The notes: generated from the letters alone by a model not told the origin. Shown: positions 43,788-55,157, counted from the stretch's first letter. The stretch: 64,000 nucleotides of DNA from Pseudidiomarina sp. CB1 (GCF_024752025.1 NZ_JANTPU010000001.1:372001-436000); one strand, 5' to 3'. Made by a program: numbers and translations.

Positions 43788-44822
43788 TTAGCCGGGAGTA
43801 AAGTCACAGGCTGCAAAGAACCGTTGCCATGGCTCGACATGATGTTTGCTGCGTTCATTCAGGCGCTCGGTTAGTTGCATCAGCTGCTGAAGATAATCTT
43901 TTAGAGCTGCCTGCTCACTCACCGCCGCGAGTTCTTCAAGTCGCTCGTTCACAAGATAACCTTGGCGGGTATAACCAGCGAGCTCAGGTTGCACGTTCGC
44001 GATAAAGAATTTGAGGAAGACCGTATGCAATACCTCTGCGCGTTGCGGTCGTCCCTTGCTACTGCAGCCAGCCAGACGCACTAGATCTTCGGTTAGGGGC
44101 GATAGCTGTTGTATGTAGGCATCTAAGGCATGCAAGGAACGCCACAAGCGGGGCAGGTAGTCTGATTGATGCAGCTGTTCGAGCGCAACTTCGAGTTGTC
44201 CACGTGAGACCTGTGTCGGTTGCTGCGCAGGTTCTTGTAATACTGCTAACACATGGTCAAGGGACGCTAGAGCATTGGCAAACGCAGCATCATCGGGCGC
44301 TGCTAGGGTGGTTGGAGCGAAACGTAAACTGTGACGCAAGGCGTCATCGGTGGCAATCGCGAGTTGTTTGCTAGCTGCTAGCGTGTGCTGCTTTTCTTGT
44401 AAGGCACTTGCTAGGCGCTTAGCTAGTTGCGCTTCACCTGCCTGCTCAAGTGCCGTGACGCAGATCTGCATCGCTTGCGTGAGTTGAAGATCGGTAAAGT
44501 AGCGACTGATACCCTCTTCAAGCTTTCCTAAAGCACTGTTGCGCTGCGCAATGAGTTGCCCCGCCGCACATTGGTCAAGGCGCCATGAGTCAAGGAGCGA
44601 AACGCTAACACGTGGAACCTGAACGCGAAGATCGCGGGTATCTGGTAATTTAGGGCAGCTTTTGGGGTGGTAAACGATAGGCTCAAGTTCCAAGGTGTTG
44701 GCGACACGGCTCTGATAATCATCAAGCGCAGATAACGCCGGCGGTATTTCACTGCACGCGCTCAGTAAGAACGCCACGAAGACGTAGCAAAGCCCGCGCA
44801 GAGACCGTACAATAGTGCCCAT
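43788..44822 (-). CDS. DUF3080-family lipoprotein
   Basis: About 344 aa. Lipobox LLSAC follows a hydrophobic signal. The rest is helical with many glutamines and paired cysteines (SCPKLP..., DQCAAGQL, QICVTAL, LAGCSSKG), matching DUF3080 of gammaproteobacteria. ATG at 44820-44822 is my choice; ATG at 44852 would overlap the divergent ribE start by two bases. Neither has a clear ribosome-binding site. Function unknown. Confidence 0.82.
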   Translation of the reverse strand: MGTIVRSLRGLCYVFVAFLLSACSEIPPALSALDDYQSRVANTLELEPIVYHPKSCPKLPDTRDLRVQVPRVSVSLLDSWRLDQCAAGQLIAQRNSALGKLEEGISRYFTDLQLTQAMQICVTALEQAGEAQLAKRLASALQEKQHTLAASKQLAIATDDALRHSLRFAPTTLAAPDDAAFANALASLDHVLAVLQEPAQQPTQVSRGQLEVALEQLHQSDYLPRLWRSLHALDAYIQQLSPLTEDLVRLAGCSSKGRPQRAEVLHTVFLKFFIANVQPELAGYTRQGYLVNERLEELAAVSEQAALKDYLQQLMQLTERLNERSKHHVEPWQRFFAACDFTPG

Positions 44823-44850
44823 TCTTTGTCGTTGGAGCCAGTCACGCATC

Positions 44851-45462
44851 ATGTTTACCGGTATCGTACAAACCCAAGCTGAAGTTATTGCGATTGATCA
44901 ACGTGAACAATTCCGCCAGTTGACCCTAAAAGTTGCACCGCAGTTCCTTACAAATCTAGAAATTGGTGCCAGTATTGCTATTAACGGTTGTTGTTTAACA
45001 GTGGTTCAATTTACCACAGATACCGTGCGATTTGACGTGATCGACGAAACCCTAAAGCTGACGAATTTCGGGCAGTTAGAGGTAGGTAGCAGGGTCAATC
45101 TTGAGCGCTCATTGAAGGTCGGTGATGAAATCGGTGGCCATCATGTCTCAGGCCATATCCATGCCACCGGGACACTTGAAACTGTTACTGAAACTGCCGA
45201 TAACGTCGCCATGTGGATTGCGTTTCCAGCAGAGTTTAAACCTTATGTGTTTGCTAAAGGCTTTATAAGTGTCAACGGGGCCAGTTTAACAATAGGCCAA
45301 GTGCATGATTGCCAGTTTTCGCTACATTTAATTCCTGAAACGTTACGCTTAACCAATCTTGCTGAATTAACGCCGGGCGACAAGGTAAACTTAGAGTTTG
45401 ATCAGCAAACCATCACTATCGTCGATACCGTCAACCGCTACCTAGAACAACAGCGTTCTTAG
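44851..45462 (+). CDS. ribE: Riboflavin synthase, alpha chain
   Basis: 203 aa from MFTGIVQTQAEV, the family's invariant start. Two lumazine-binding repeats are visible: the first with GASIAINGCCLTVV and a SLKVGDEIGGHHVSGHIH link, the second with KGFISVNGASLTIG. It dismutates 6,7-dimethyl-8-ribityllumazine to riboflavin. It stands apart from other rib genes; no FMN riboswitch is visible upstream. Confidence 0.96.
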   Translation: MFTGIVQTQAEVIAIDQREQFRQLTLKVAPQFLTNLEIGASIAINGCCLTVVQFTTDTVRFDVIDETLKLTNFGQLEVGSRVNLERSLKVGDEIGGHHVSGHIHATGTLETVTETADNVAMWIAFPAEFKPYVFAKGFISVNGASLTIGQVHDCQFSLHLIPETLRLTNLAELTPGDKVNLEFDQQTITIVDTVNRYLEQQRS

Positions 45463-45540
45463 CTGTTTGCTGTTCGTTGTTTGTTTAAACAAAGAGCTCG
45501 CGAAAGCGAGCGTGCAAACAGCGAATAGCAAACAACGCTC
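45452..45540. repeat. Long inverted repeat after ribE
   Basis: Arms of 19 nt at 45465-45483 and 45516-45534 match at 17 of 19 positions, flanked by AGCGTT/AACGCT (45452-45457 and 45535-45540). Inside sits a GCTCGC-GAAA-GCGAGC hairpin (45497-45512). The structure fills the whole ribE-CPXCG interval and may end both converging transcripts or be a palindromic mobile element. Confidence 0.75.
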
Positions 45541-45735
45541 TTATTCTTCTAACACTTTTACGATGATTTTGTCTTGCGCGTCATCGACGTGAACATCTAA
45601 ATGCACATCACTGCCGCAGGCCGGACATTCGTCTTGATAGTCTTGATCACCTTGCGAGACATCGATGCTCACATGGATTTGATGACCGCAATGAGGGCAG
45701 CGCACTGCGGCGTCGTGAAGTTTTTCAACATTCAT
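45541..45735 (-). CDS. CPXCG-motif zinc-ribbon protein
   Basis: 64 aa. CPHCG and CPACG, about 25 residues apart, form a zinc ribbon; the acidic tail follows. This matches the small CPXCG cysteine-rich family of unknown function. Confidence 0.88.
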   Translation of the reverse strand: MNVEKLHDAAVRCPHCGHQIHVSIDVSQGDQDYQDECPACGSDVHLDVHVDDAQDKIIVKVLEE

Positions 45736-45829
45736 AGCGAGCCTCTCGCTTTTGCATTCAACCTAAACTGATTATGGTGCAAAGAAGTTATTCCCGCCAC
45801 GTAAAGAAGCTAAGCGTTGTGTAAAGAGT

Positions 45830-46720
45830 TCAGCGCCAAAATAGCAAAGCGATACCGACTGCGGCGATAACTGCTCCGGTAATACTGCGCAACGTGGGCG
45901 GCTCGCCCCGCCACCATTGAATTGGGATGAGCCAAAGTGGAGCGGTAGCGAGCAGCGTTTGCGCGAGTCCGGGGTGAAGGTAGGCAATAGCGGTTTGTTG
46001 CAACCAAATCGCTAGAAAGGTGCCCATAAAAATGGCAACCAGCAACCAAGGCAGTGACGTATGGCGCAGTGCAGCTTTGGTTTGTAGAAACATTTTGGGT
46101 TTTAATAAAATCAGTGCAATGGTGAGTGCAGCCGTGCCAGCGGCGAGACGTACAAAGGCCGCTTGCAGCGGATTCACATTGAAGCTCGCTAAGGCCTCAA
46201 ATGCCATCACAAGGCCCAAAGCTTGGCACAACGCCGCTCCCGTTGCCGCGGTCATACCTGAAACGTTCAAGTGCGCCTGGGGGCGTTGCGAGTTACGCTC
46301 GGTGGTAATAACGATGATGCCGACTAGCACCACCAGTGCCGCTAGCAATTCGCGTGCGGTCATCGCCTTCTGTAACCACAGCCATGCTATACCGGCCGCA
46401 AAGGGTGGGGCTAAGTATTCGAACAGCATGGTATACCAAGGGCCAATACGGCGCAGCGCGGTGAAGTAGAGCGTGTCGCCAATAGTGATGCCGATGACTC
46501 CGCTGGCTAAGAGCAACCATGCCGCCGCACTGCCATCAAACTGCACCAATTGCTGCGTGATAAGACCCACGATAAACAGGAGGGGGACTGCTACAAAGCC
46601 TTTGACTAGGTTCAATTGGCTAGCTGACAAATAGCTTCCCGCCTGACTGTACAGCAGGGTAGCAAGGGCCCAAAAGAGTGCGGCAAAAAGGGCGGCCAAT
46701 GGGCCAAGAATTGATTCCAT
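45830..46720 (-). CDS. EamA/DMT-family transporter
   Basis: 296 aa with ten hydrophobic helices in two EamA repeats (LGPLAALFAALFWALATLLY; the second begins near ALCQALGLVMAFEAL). Drug/metabolite exporters of this type move amino acids or metabolites; the substrate is unknown. No good ribosome-binding site precedes the ATG at 46720, where a 12-bp palindrome (ATAGCGCGCTAT, 46719-46730) begins. Confidence 0.88.
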   Translation of the reverse strand: MESILGPLAALFAALFWALATLLYSQAGSYLSASQLNLVKGFVAVPLLFIVGLITQQLVQFDGSAAAWLLLASGVIGITIGDTLYFTALRRIGPWYTMLFEYLAPPFAAGIAWLWLQKAMTARELLAALVVLVGIIVITTERNSQRPQAHLNVSGMTAATGAALCQALGLVMAFEALASFNVNPLQAAFVRLAAGTAALTIALILLKPKMFLQTKAALRHTSLPWLLVAIFMGTFLAIWLQQTAIAYLHPGLAQTLLATAPLWLIPIQWWRGEPPTLRSITGAVIAAVGIALLFWR

Positions 46721-46859
46721 AGCGCGCTATCATACCCGCCCAACAAAACAAGTCCAAGCGTTGCATTGCGTGCGCTGCAGCCATGCGGTATAGTGGCCGC
46801 TTCTCGTTGAATCACAAGTGACACTTGGTAGGTGCCACCACTGTTAAAGGAACAAAAGA

Positions 46860-48776
46860 ATGCCTGTAGTAACGCTGCCTGATGGAAGTCAACGCGCTTT
46901 CGATAAACCTGTCTCTATTCTCGAAGTAGCTCAAGATATCGGTCCTGGCCTCGCCAAAGCGACCGTGGCCGGCAAAATCAATGGTGAACTGGCCGATGCC
47001 TGTGACCAGATTACCGAAGACGCGACAGTCCACATTATTACCCCGAAAGACGAGGAAGGCGTTGAGATTATTCGCCACTCGTGCGCGCACCTGTTAGGCC
47101 ATGCGTTAAAACAACTGTTCCCGCAAGTGAAAATGGCGATAGGCCCGGTCATTGATAATGGTTTCTATTACGACGTTGACCTAGATAAAGCCCTAACCCA
47201 AGACGATCTTGATGCGCTCGAGAAGCGCATGAAAGAACTGGCAAAGACTGAATACGAAGTGGTGAAAAAGAAAGTGAGCTGGCAAGAAGCTCGCGAGACT
47301 TTTGTTGAACGCCACGAACCGTACAAAATTGAAATTCTTGATGAAAACATTAGCCAAGACGATCGTCCTGCGCTTTATCATCACGAAGAATACACTGACA
47401 TGTGTCGTGGTCCGCACGTACCGAACATGAAGTTCTGCCAACATTTCAAAATTATGAAAGTGGCGGGTGCGTACTGGCGTGGTAACTCTGACAATAAGAT
47501 GTTGCAGCGTATTTACGGCACTGCATGGTCAGACAAGAAACAACTAAAAGCTTATTTACAGCGTCTTGAAGAAGCTGAAAAGCGTGATCATCGTAAAATT
47601 GGTAAGTCACAAGATCTCTTCCACTGGCAAGAAGAAGCGCCGGGTATGGTGTTCTGGCATCACAACGGCTGGACCGTGTTCCAAGAACTTGAGACCTATG
47701 TGCGCGAGAAGCTGCGTGAATATAACTACCAAGAGGTGAAAGGCCCATTCATGATGGACCGCGTGCTGTGGGAAAAATCAGGTCACTGGGAAAAATTCTC
47801 AGAACTGATGTTTACCACTGCATCAGAAAATCGCGAGTATGCGATTAAGCCGATGAACTGCCCCGGGCACGTGCAAATCTTTAATCAGGGTTTGAAATCG
47901 TACCGTGATTTGCCTCTGCGCATGGCTGAGTTTGGCTGCTGTCACCGCAATGAACCGTCGGGTGCCTTACACGGCTTGATGCGTGTACGTGGCTTTACAC
48001 AAGATGATGCACACATCTTCTGTACGCCTGAACAGGTGCAAGAAGAAGTGAGCGGCTGTATTAAAATGGTTTATGAAACCTATAAAACCTTTGGTTTCGA
48101 AGACATTGTCGTGAAACTTTCAACCCGTCCAGAAAAACGTCTAGGTGATGATGCGACGTGGGACCACGCTGAACAAGCTTTGGCTGAAGCGTTGAAGAAC
48201 AACGGGATCGAGTTTGAATATTTGCCAGGTGAGGGCGCATTTTACGGTCCGAAAATTGAATTCACGCTGCATGACTGTTTAGGTCGTGCATGGCAGTGCG
48301 GTACCGTACAGCTCGATTTCGCCTTGCCAGGTCGTTTGGGCGCAACTTATGTTGGCGAAGACAACGAACGCCACACGCCGGTGATGATTCACCGCGCGAT
48401 TTTGGGCTCACTTGAACGTTTTATGGGTATTCTTATTGAAGAATATGCTGGTTATTTCCCAGTTTGGCTTGCCCCAACACAGATTGTGGTGATGAATATC
48501 ACTGATAATCAAGCTGATTACGTCAAAAATACCGTAAAAGAGTTGAATAAACTCGGATTTAGGGCGACAGCCGACTTGAGAAATGAGAAAATAGGCTTTA
48601 AAATTCGCGAACACACATTAAAACGTGTTCCTTATATGTTGGTTGTCGGCGATAAAGAAGTCGAGAACCAAGCGGTTGCGGTACGTACCCGTCGCGGTGA
48701 AGACCAAGGCGTAAAAGGCCTGGAGCAATTTATTGCAGAGCTGCAAGACGAAGTACGTAGTCGCAAAATTAGTTAA
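46860..48776 (+). CDS. thrS: Threonyl-tRNA synthetase
   Basis: 638 aa, full length. TGS domain at 1-61, editing (tRNA-SAD) domain to about 225, class II catalytic core with [26 protein letters not shown] and DDAHIF, and the anticodon-binding domain at the C-terminus. AAGGA precedes ATG. It heads thrS-infC-rpmI-rplT as in E. coli. Confidence 0.98.
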   Translation: MPVVTLPDGSQRAFDKPVSILEVAQDIGPGLAKATVAGKINGELADACDQITEDATVHIITPKDEEGVEIIRHSCAHLLGHALKQLFPQVKMAIGPVIDNGFYYDVDLDKALTQDDLDALEKRMKELAKTEYEVVKKKVSWQEARETFVERHEPYKIEILDENISQDDRPALYHHEEYTDMCRGPHVPNMKFCQHFKIMKVAGAYWRGNSDNKMLQRIYGTAWSDKKQLKAYLQRLEEAEKRDHRKIGKSQDLFHWQEEAPGMVFWHHNGWTVFQELETYVREKLREYNYQEVKGPFMMDRVLWEKSGHWEKFSELMFTTASENREYAIKPMNCPGHVQIFNQGLKSYRDLPLRMAEFGCCHRNEPSGALHGLMRVRGFTQDDAHIFCTPEQVQEEVSGCIKMVYETYKTFGFEDIVVKLSTRPEKRLGDDATWDHAEQALAEALKNNGIEFEYLPGEGAFYGPKIEFTLHDCLGRAWQCGTVQLDFALPGRLGATYVGEDNERHTPVMIHRAILGSLERFMGILIEEYAGYFPVWLAPTQIVVMNITDNQADYVKNTVKELNKLGFRATADLRNEKIGFKIREHTLKRVPYMLVVGDKEVENQAVAVRTRRGEDQGVKGLEQFIAELQDEVRSRKIS

Positions 48777-48795
48777 TCGATTGGAGGAATGACCC

Positions 48796-49338
48796 ATTAA
48801 AGGCGGAAAAAGAACTCAGAAAGCTGCTGACAAAAATCGTATCAACGACGAAATTCGCGTTAATGAAGTGCGCTTGATCGGCGTTGAAGGTGAACAGATT
48901 GGTGTCGTAAGTATTCAAGAAGCTCTTGAGAAGGCCGAAGAGGCCGGTGTTGATCTGGTGGAAATTAGCCCTAATGCGGAGCCACCAGTATGTCGTCTGA
49001 TGGATTATGGCAAGTTCCTCTACGAAAAAGCTAAGAACGCGAAAGAGCAAAAGAAAAACCAGAAACAGATTCAGGTCAAGGAAGTTAAATTCCGTCCTGG
49101 TACTGATGAGGGCGATTATCAGGTAAAACTACGCAACCTGACTCGCTTCCTCGAGGGAGGTGACAAAACTAAAGTCACCGTTCGTTTCCGTGGCCGTGAA
49201 ATGGCGCACCAAGAACTCGGTATCGAATTGTTGAATCGTATCAAAGACGATTTGCAAGAGATATCAACTCTTGAGTCGTTCCCGAGACGGGCTGAGGGTC
49301 GCCAGATGATTATGGTTCTGGCCCCTGCTAAGAAGTAA
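48796..49338 (+). CDS. infC: Translation initiation factor IF-3, AUU start
   Basis: 180 aa. The reading starts at ATT (48796-48798) after GGAGG; the downstream residues [20 protein letters not shown] match the conserved N-terminus, while the first ATG in frame is 24 codons later. The rare AUU start is how IF-3 limits its own synthesis in enteric bacteria, so the autoregulation is probably kept. Confidence 0.97.
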   Translation: MKGGKRTQKAADKNRINDEIRVNEVRLIGVEGEQIGVVSIQEALEKAEEAGVDLVEISPNAEPPVCRLMDYGKFLYEKAKNAKEQKKNQKQIQVKEVKFRPGTDEGDYQVKLRNLTRFLEGGDKTKVTVRFRGREMAHQELGIELLNRIKDDLQEISTLESFPRRAEGRQMIMVLAPAKK

Positions 49339-49414
49339 CTGTGGTCCACAAGTAGGTAGGCATTGGCCAACCTCACCCTGTTACACTTGTAGTTAACAAT
49401 GCGGAGTAGTTTTC

Positions 49415-49612
49415 ATGCCGAAAATGAAATCGAAAAAGGGCGCATCTAAGCGCTTCAAAAAAACCGCTTCAGGCGGCTTTAAATGTAAACAGTCTCATTT
49501 GCGTCACATCCTGACCAAAAAGAGCTCAAAGCGGAAGCGTCACCTGCGTGCTAAAAGCATGGTGCACGAAGCCGATGTTGGCTTAGTTCAGCGTATGTTA
49601 CCGTTCGCGTAA
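49415..49612 (+). CDS. rpmI: 50S ribosomal protein L35
   Basis: 65 aa, [20 protein letters not shown] start and RMLPFA end, both typical of L35. It lies between infC and rplT; in E. coli L20 represses this pair through an mRNA fold. Confidence 0.97.
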   Translation: MPKMKSKKGASKRFKKTASGGFKCKQSHLRHILTKKSSKRKRHLRAKSMVHEADVGLVQRMLPFA

Positions 49613-49628
49613 GGAAAGGAGATAGCAA

Positions 49629-49982
49629 ATGGCACGAGTAAAACGTGGTGTGATCGCGCGAGCGCGTCACAAGAAAGTCCTGAAGCAGGCGAAAGGTTAT
49701 TATGGTGCTCGTTCACGTGTTTATCGCGTAGCGAAGCAAGCAGTTATCAAAGCAGGTCAATATGCATACCGTGACCGCCGTCAGAAGAAACGTCAATTCC
49801 GCCAATTGTGGATTGTGCGTATCAACGCTGCGGCTCGTCAAAACGGTTTGTCATACAGCCGCTTTATCAACGGTTTGAAAAAAGCATCTGTTGAAATCGA
49901 TCGTAAAATTCTGGCAGACATCGCAGTTCACGACCAAAATGGTTTTGCTGCGCTAGTAGAGAAAGCAAAAAGCTCTCTATAA
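49629..49982 (+). CDS. rplT: 50S ribosomal protein L20
   Basis: 117 aa beginning [20 protein letters not shown] and containing [20 protein letters not shown], diagnostic of L20, an early assembly protein of the large subunit. AAAGGAG precedes it, 16 nt after rpmI. Confidence 0.98.
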   Translation: MARVKRGVIARARHKKVLKQAKGYYGARSRVYRVAKQAVIKAGQYAYRDRRQKKRQFRQLWIVRINAAARQNGLSYSRFINGLKKASVEIDRKILADIAVHDQNGFAALVEKAKSSL

Positions 49983-49985
49983 GCC

Positions 49986-51063
<1,078 letters not shown>

Positions 51064-51076
51064 TTCGGGTGCAGTG

Positions 51077-53464
51077 ATGAAATTTAGTGAAAAGTGGTTA
51101 CGTAGTTGGGTAAACCCCGCACTTGATCAAGTCGCTCTGGCCGAGCAATTGAGCATGGCTGGTCTTGAAGTTGACGATGTCACCCCTGTTGCTGAAGCCT
51201 TCAGCAAAGTAGTCGTGGGTGAAGTCACCAAGTGCTGGCAACATCCAGACGCAGACAAGTTACAAGTTACCGAAGTCAATATTGGTGAAGATGAACCCGC
51301 GACCATCGTTTGTGGTGCGCCTAACTGCCGTCAAGGCCTCAAAGTTGCCGTGGCGACGATTGGTGCCGTGTTACCAGGCGACTTCAAAATCAAAAAAGCA
51401 AAGCTACGCGGTCAGCCGTCGCACGGCATGCTGTGTTCAAGTTCAGAGCTGGGCTTAAACGACGACCACGATGGCATCCTTGAATTGCCTCAAGATGCGC
51501 CAGTGGGCATGGATTACCGTGATTATCTTGAGCTAAACGATGTTACTATTGACGTCGACTTAACGCCAAACCGTGCTGATTGTCTTGGTGTCCGTGGTAT
51601 TGCCCGTGAAGTAGGTGTGTTGAATCGACTCGAGGTTAATGAACCCGATATCAAAGCCGTTGCGGTAGGGAGTCAGGAACAACGTGAGATCGTGCTCGAC
51701 GCTCCTGAAGCTTGCCCGCGCTACTTGGGACGTATTGTCCGTAAAGTGAATGTGCAAGCAACATCGCCACTTTGGTTAACTGAACGGTTACGTCGTAGCG
51801 GCATTCGCAGTATTGATCCTGTGGTCGATGTGACGAATTATGTGTTGCTCGAGCTCGGTCACCCAATGCATGCGTTTGATAATGAGAAGTTAAGCGGCGC
51901 TGTTCATGTGCGTATGGCGAAGGCAGATGAGAAGCTCACGCTTTTAGACGGCAATGAAGTCACCTTGCAAGACGACGTGTTGGTGATCGCCGATGAAGAA
52001 AAACCACTTGCTATGGCGGGTATCTTTGGTGGCGAAGGTAGTGGCGTCACCGAAGAAAGTAACTCGATCTTCTTAGAGAGTGCGTTTTTTGCGCCGGATG
52101 CTATCGCTGGGCGTGCACGCCGTTTTGGCTTGCATACTGACGCGTCACACCGCTATGAACGCGGTGTTGACCCAGAACTCCAGCGCACGGCAATGGAACG
52201 TGCAACACAGTTGATTATTGACATTTGTGGTGGTGAGGCCGGTCCGATTGTCGAAGCCAAAGACGAGCGTTTTATTCCACAACCACAGCAAGTAACGCTA
52301 CGGCAACAGCGTCTCAATAAAGTTTTAGGTATTGAACTCGACGCCGGCGAAGTCACCGAGATTCTTGAGCGCTTAGGCTTTACAGTGACGTTTGCCGATT
52401 CTGCATGGCAGGTTTCTGTACCTACATTCCGATTCGACATTAGTATCGAAGAAGACCTGATTGAAGAAGTTGCACGGATTTATGGCTATCACCGTATTCA
52501 GGCCGCCGCACCAGCTGCTCAATTGCGTATGGTGCCGCGCAAGGAAGCTTGCGTCAGCACCAACAAACTGAAGCGCTTGTTAGTTGACCGCGGCTATCAA
52601 GAAGCCATTACTTATAGCTTTGTTGATCCAAAACACCAGGCCTTGTTGTTTGACGAAACCGCAGCTTTGACCTTACCGTTTCCAATCAGTGTTGAAATGT
52701 CATCGATGCGCGTAAGCCTGTGGCCGGGATTGCTGGGTGCGGTTGCACATAACCAAAAACGTCAACAGCAAAGCTTAGCGTTCTGTGAGACGGGGCTGCG
52801 TTTTGTTCCTAGTGATGATGGTGAGAATGGCGTACGCCAAGAAGCAATGATTGCCGGTGTCCGCGCTGGTAAAGCCTATGCTGAGCATTGGCAAGAGGGT
52901 GAGCGGGCAGTCGACTTTTTTGATGTAAAGGGTGATGTTGAGGCCTTGCTCACGCTGACCGGCGAAGCTGAAGCCTATACCTTTGTGGCGGACTCTCATC
53001 CCGCACTGCATCCGGGCCAAGCGGCTGCTATTTTCAAAAATGGTAAATGTGTGGGTTATGTAGGTGCAGTACACCCACAATTTGAGAAAAAACTTGGTCT
53101 CAATGGTCGGACTTACGTTTTTGAACTCGAGTTAGCAGCTATTCAGCAACGCACATTACCGCAAGCGCAAGCTGTGTCGAAGTACCCATCTATTCGTCGC
53201 GACTTAGCCATTGTAGTGCCAACCCAACTGGCAGCGGGTGAAGTGCTCAAGGCTATTGAAAATATTGGCGTAAATCATTTAGTTGGCCTAAACTTATTTG
53301 ACGTTTACGAAGGTTCTGGTGTTGCTGACGGCTATCGTAGCTTAGCGTTGTCGTTAACCTTACAGCATCCCGAGCGTACGTTAGAAGACCAAGAAATCAA
53401 TACTGCAGTAAAAGCAGTGGTTGATATGCTGACCAACGAATTTGGGGCAACCCTTAGGGAGTAA
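51077..53464 (+). CDS. pheT: Phenylalanyl-tRNA synthetase beta subunit
   Basis: 795 aa from ATG at 51077, giving the canonical MKFSEKWLRSWVNP start; a GTG lies one codon earlier. EMAP-like tRNA-binding domain (about 39-150, with VCGAPNCRQGL), B5 and editing regions, and a C-terminal ferredoxin-like anticodon domain (SKYPSIRRDLAIVV). It starts 13 nt after pheS. Confidence 0.98.
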   Translation: MKFSEKWLRSWVNPALDQVALAEQLSMAGLEVDDVTPVAEAFSKVVVGEVTKCWQHPDADKLQVTEVNIGEDEPATIVCGAPNCRQGLKVAVATIGAVLPGDFKIKKAKLRGQPSHGMLCSSSELGLNDDHDGILELPQDAPVGMDYRDYLELNDVTIDVDLTPNRADCLGVRGIAREVGVLNRLEVNEPDIKAVAVGSQEQREIVLDAPEACPRYLGRIVRKVNVQATSPLWLTERLRRSGIRSIDPVVDVTNYVLLELGHPMHAFDNEKLSGAVHVRMAKADEKLTLLDGNEVTLQDDVLVIADEEKPLAMAGIFGGEGSGVTEESNSIFLESAFFAPDAIAGRARRFGLHTDASHRYERGVDPELQRTAMERATQLIIDICGGEAGPIVEAKDERFIPQPQQVTLRQQRLNKVLGIELDAGEVTEILERLGFTVTFADSAWQVSVPTFRFDISIEEDLIEEVARIYGYHRIQAAAPAAQLRMVPRKEACVSTNKLKRLLVDRGYQEAITYSFVDPKHQALLFDETAALTLPFPISVEMSSMRVSLWPGLLGAVAHNQKRQQQSLAFCETGLRFVPSDDGENGVRQEAMIAGVRAGKAYAEHWQEGERAVDFFDVKGDVEALLTLTGEAEAYTFVADSHPALHPGQAAAIFKNGKCVGYVGAVHPQFEKKLGLNGRTYVFELELAAIQQRTLPQAQAVSKYPSIRRDLAIVVPTQLAAGEVLKAIENIGVNHLVGLNLFDVYEGSGVADGYRSLALSLTLQHPERTLEDQEINTAVKAVVDMLTNEFGATLRE

Positions 53465-53467
53465 GCT

Positions 53468-53761
53468 ATGGCGCTGACCAAAGCAGATATGGCTGAACAT
53501 TTGTTTGTTAAATTTGGTATCAATAAACGTGATGCTAAAGATCTTGTTGAGAACTTCTTTGAAGAAATTCGCCGCACGCTAGAGCAGGGCGAGGAAGTTA
53601 AGCTCTCAGGCTTTGGCAATTTTGAGTTGCGGACAAAAAATGAACGTCCTGGTCGTAATCCGAAAACGGGAGAGGATATTCCTATTTCGGCCCGACGGGT
53701 AGTGACGTTCCGACCGGGACAAAAATTGAAACAAAGGGTCAGTAACGCCAAACCCAAATAA
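53468..53761 (+). CDS. ihfA: Integration host factor alpha subunit
   Basis: 97 aa. [20 protein letters not shown] and the DNA-wrapping arm [18 protein letters not shown] are IhfA signatures. It bends DNA as a heterodimer with IhfB. It follows pheT by three bases, as in E. coli, and ends before a terminator. Confidence 0.97.
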   Translation: MALTKADMAEHLFVKFGINKRDAKDLVENFFEEIRRTLEQGEEVKLSGFGNFELRTKNERPGRNPKTGEDIPISARRVVTFRPGQKLKQRVSNAKPK

Positions 53762-53764
53762 TTA

Positions 53765-53790
53765 AAAAGCCGCTCAATCGAGCGGCTTTT
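53765..53790 (+). terminator. Intrinsic terminator after ihfA
   Basis: AAAAGCCGCTC and GAGCGGCTTTT form an 11-bp stem with loop AATC; short A- and T-runs on either side could also stop the converging chrR transcript. Confidence 0.92.
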
Positions 53791-53816
53791 TAATACGCGA
53801 TGTTACGAGAGTGATG

Positions 53817-54509
53817 TTACTTAAAAAACAGACTACTAAACGGATTTAATAAACGACTTAACCCTGAAGTAAAGTGCATAGGGGCATCTAACGCCGCTAA
53901 TGTGAGACAGTCCTCGTCACGTGTTTCGGGCGTATGCTTAACTGAACCGTCCAAAAATACGAAATCGCCGTCACGGTATTCCGCAGTTTCATCATTAAAT
54001 ACGCCGTTAACGACCAATGTGGCTTCACGGCCCTTGTGGGTGTGTTCGGGAACCTTGGTACCTTTATCCATGTAAATAAAGGTCAGTACGTCGTCACCAC
54101 CGATTTGTACTGGGGCACGCCACATGTGTCCAATAAGCTTGTGCCACTCACCAATACGATGGTGGCTGCGCGCTAGTGTCGCAGGCAATTTGAAGCGTTT
54201 CCCCTCGAGCACGAGTTCGTCGACGAGGGCATTATGTGCACTATCCGACGCTTTGTGCGTCGGCGTCTGCGCCATGATTTGTTGCAACATTGCATCATTG
54301 TCAAAACTATCATTCGCCGCGCTAAAATCTTGCGGCACTTGGGTTTGCCCAAAAAGCTTGGTGGCTACCATGGCTTCGATGTCGCGCACCTGCTCTTGGC
54401 AGCGTGGGCACATGTCAACATGAGTGCCTACCATCATTAGCAACGCTGGGCTCAAGTCGCCAGTGACGTAATGAAATAAATGTTCTTCGTTAGGGTGAAA
54501 TTTAATCAT
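53817..54509 (-). CDS. chrR: ChrR-family zinc anti-sigma factor
   Basis: 230 aa. The N-terminal anti-sigma domain carries H30-x3-C34-x2-C37, the zinc site of this family. The C-terminal cupin domain shows PEHTHKGREATLVVNG and further acidic/His ligands (DGSVKHTPE). In Rhodobacter ChrR holds RpoE inactive until singlet oxygen releases it. The gene overlaps the end of the sigma gene by eight bases, as expected for a sigma/anti-sigma pair. Confidence 0.93.
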   Translation of the reverse strand: MIKFHPNEEHLFHYVTGDLSPALLMMVGTHVDMCPRCQEQVRDIEAMVATKLFGQTQVPQDFSAANDSFDNDAMLQQIMAQTPTHKASDSAHNALVDELVLEGKRFKLPATLARSHHRIGEWHKLIGHMWRAPVQIGGDDVLTFIYMDKGTKVPEHTHKGREATLVVNGVFNDETAEYRDGDFVFLDGSVKHTPETRDEDCLTLAALDAPMHFTSGLSRLLNPFSSLFFK

Positions 54510-55122
54510 CGCTATGTATCAACTCTCTTAATTTCTGTAACGCTAGTCGCGTGCGTGACTTAACGGTACCTAGCGGAATACCGAGTGCGTCTGCGACTTC
54601 TTGCTGTGATTTCCCTTCCACGTAAATTAGTTCTATTACGGTACGTTGCGCTTTCGGCAAAAGTTCACAGTACGTTGCGAGCTGTTGCATCAAAAGATCG
54701 TCATCCAGAGCGTAATCGTCATCTAAACTGTCATTTTGCTCAGCTAGAACAGGCCATAGCTCGTCGGCGCTTAAGTCATGCTGGCGATGCTTGTTTTTTC
54801 TCAGGAAGTCAAAGCGTATGTTACGAGCGATTGTAAAAATCCACGTTGACGCTGAACCGCGGTCTGGTTTGAATAAATGTGCTTTATTCCAAACGTTGGT
54901 CATTGTTTCTTGAACCAGATCCATTGCCGTTTGTTCGTTACCGAACTGACGTGTGGCATAGGCTTTTAACCGCGGTGCGAAGTAACTAAACAATTCACTG
55001 AAAGCTTGGCGAGATTGCTCTGTTGCTACAAGGGCGAGTAAAGCCGCAGCATGGTCGGGATCATCAGGCTGCGCAGAGGACATAAGTTTCCGTTTTAGTT
55101 GTGTTTCAGTCGCTGTCTGCAT
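54502..55122 (-). CDS. rpoE: ECF sigma factor, RpoE/ChrR (ECF11-like) type
   Basis: 206 aa. Region 2 has AMDLVQETMTNVWNKAHLF and STWIFTIARNIRFDFLRKNK; region 4 has LPKAQRTVIELIYVEGKSQQ and EVADALGIPLGTVKSRTRLAL. The coupled ChrR gene identifies it as the singlet-oxygen type rather than the envelope-stress RpoE with RseA. A promoter TGATCC-N18-TAAACG upstream suggests autoregulation. Symbol given by analogy with Rhodobacter. Confidence 0.93.
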   Translation of the reverse strand: MQTATETQLKRKLMSSAQPDDPDHAAALLALVATEQSRQAFSELFSYFAPRLKAYATRQFGNEQTAMDLVQETMTNVWNKAHLFKPDRGSASTWIFTIARNIRFDFLRKNKHRQHDLSADELWPVLAEQNDSLDDDYALDDDLLMQQLATYCELLPKAQRTVIELIYVEGKSQQEVADALGIPLGTVKSRTRLALQKLRELIHSDD

Positions 55123-55157
55123 AGTAATACCTGTCCGCTATTTCCTCAAGTTACTTT

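Noticed and set aside
44700-44850. FMN riboswitch before ribE
   Set aside because: The upstream DNA is occupied by the divergent DUF3080 gene, and no RFN-type conserved stems are visible.
46020-46469. Plus-strand frame of 149 codons
   Set aside because: Antisense shadow of the EamA transporter gene with no ribosome-binding site or domain.
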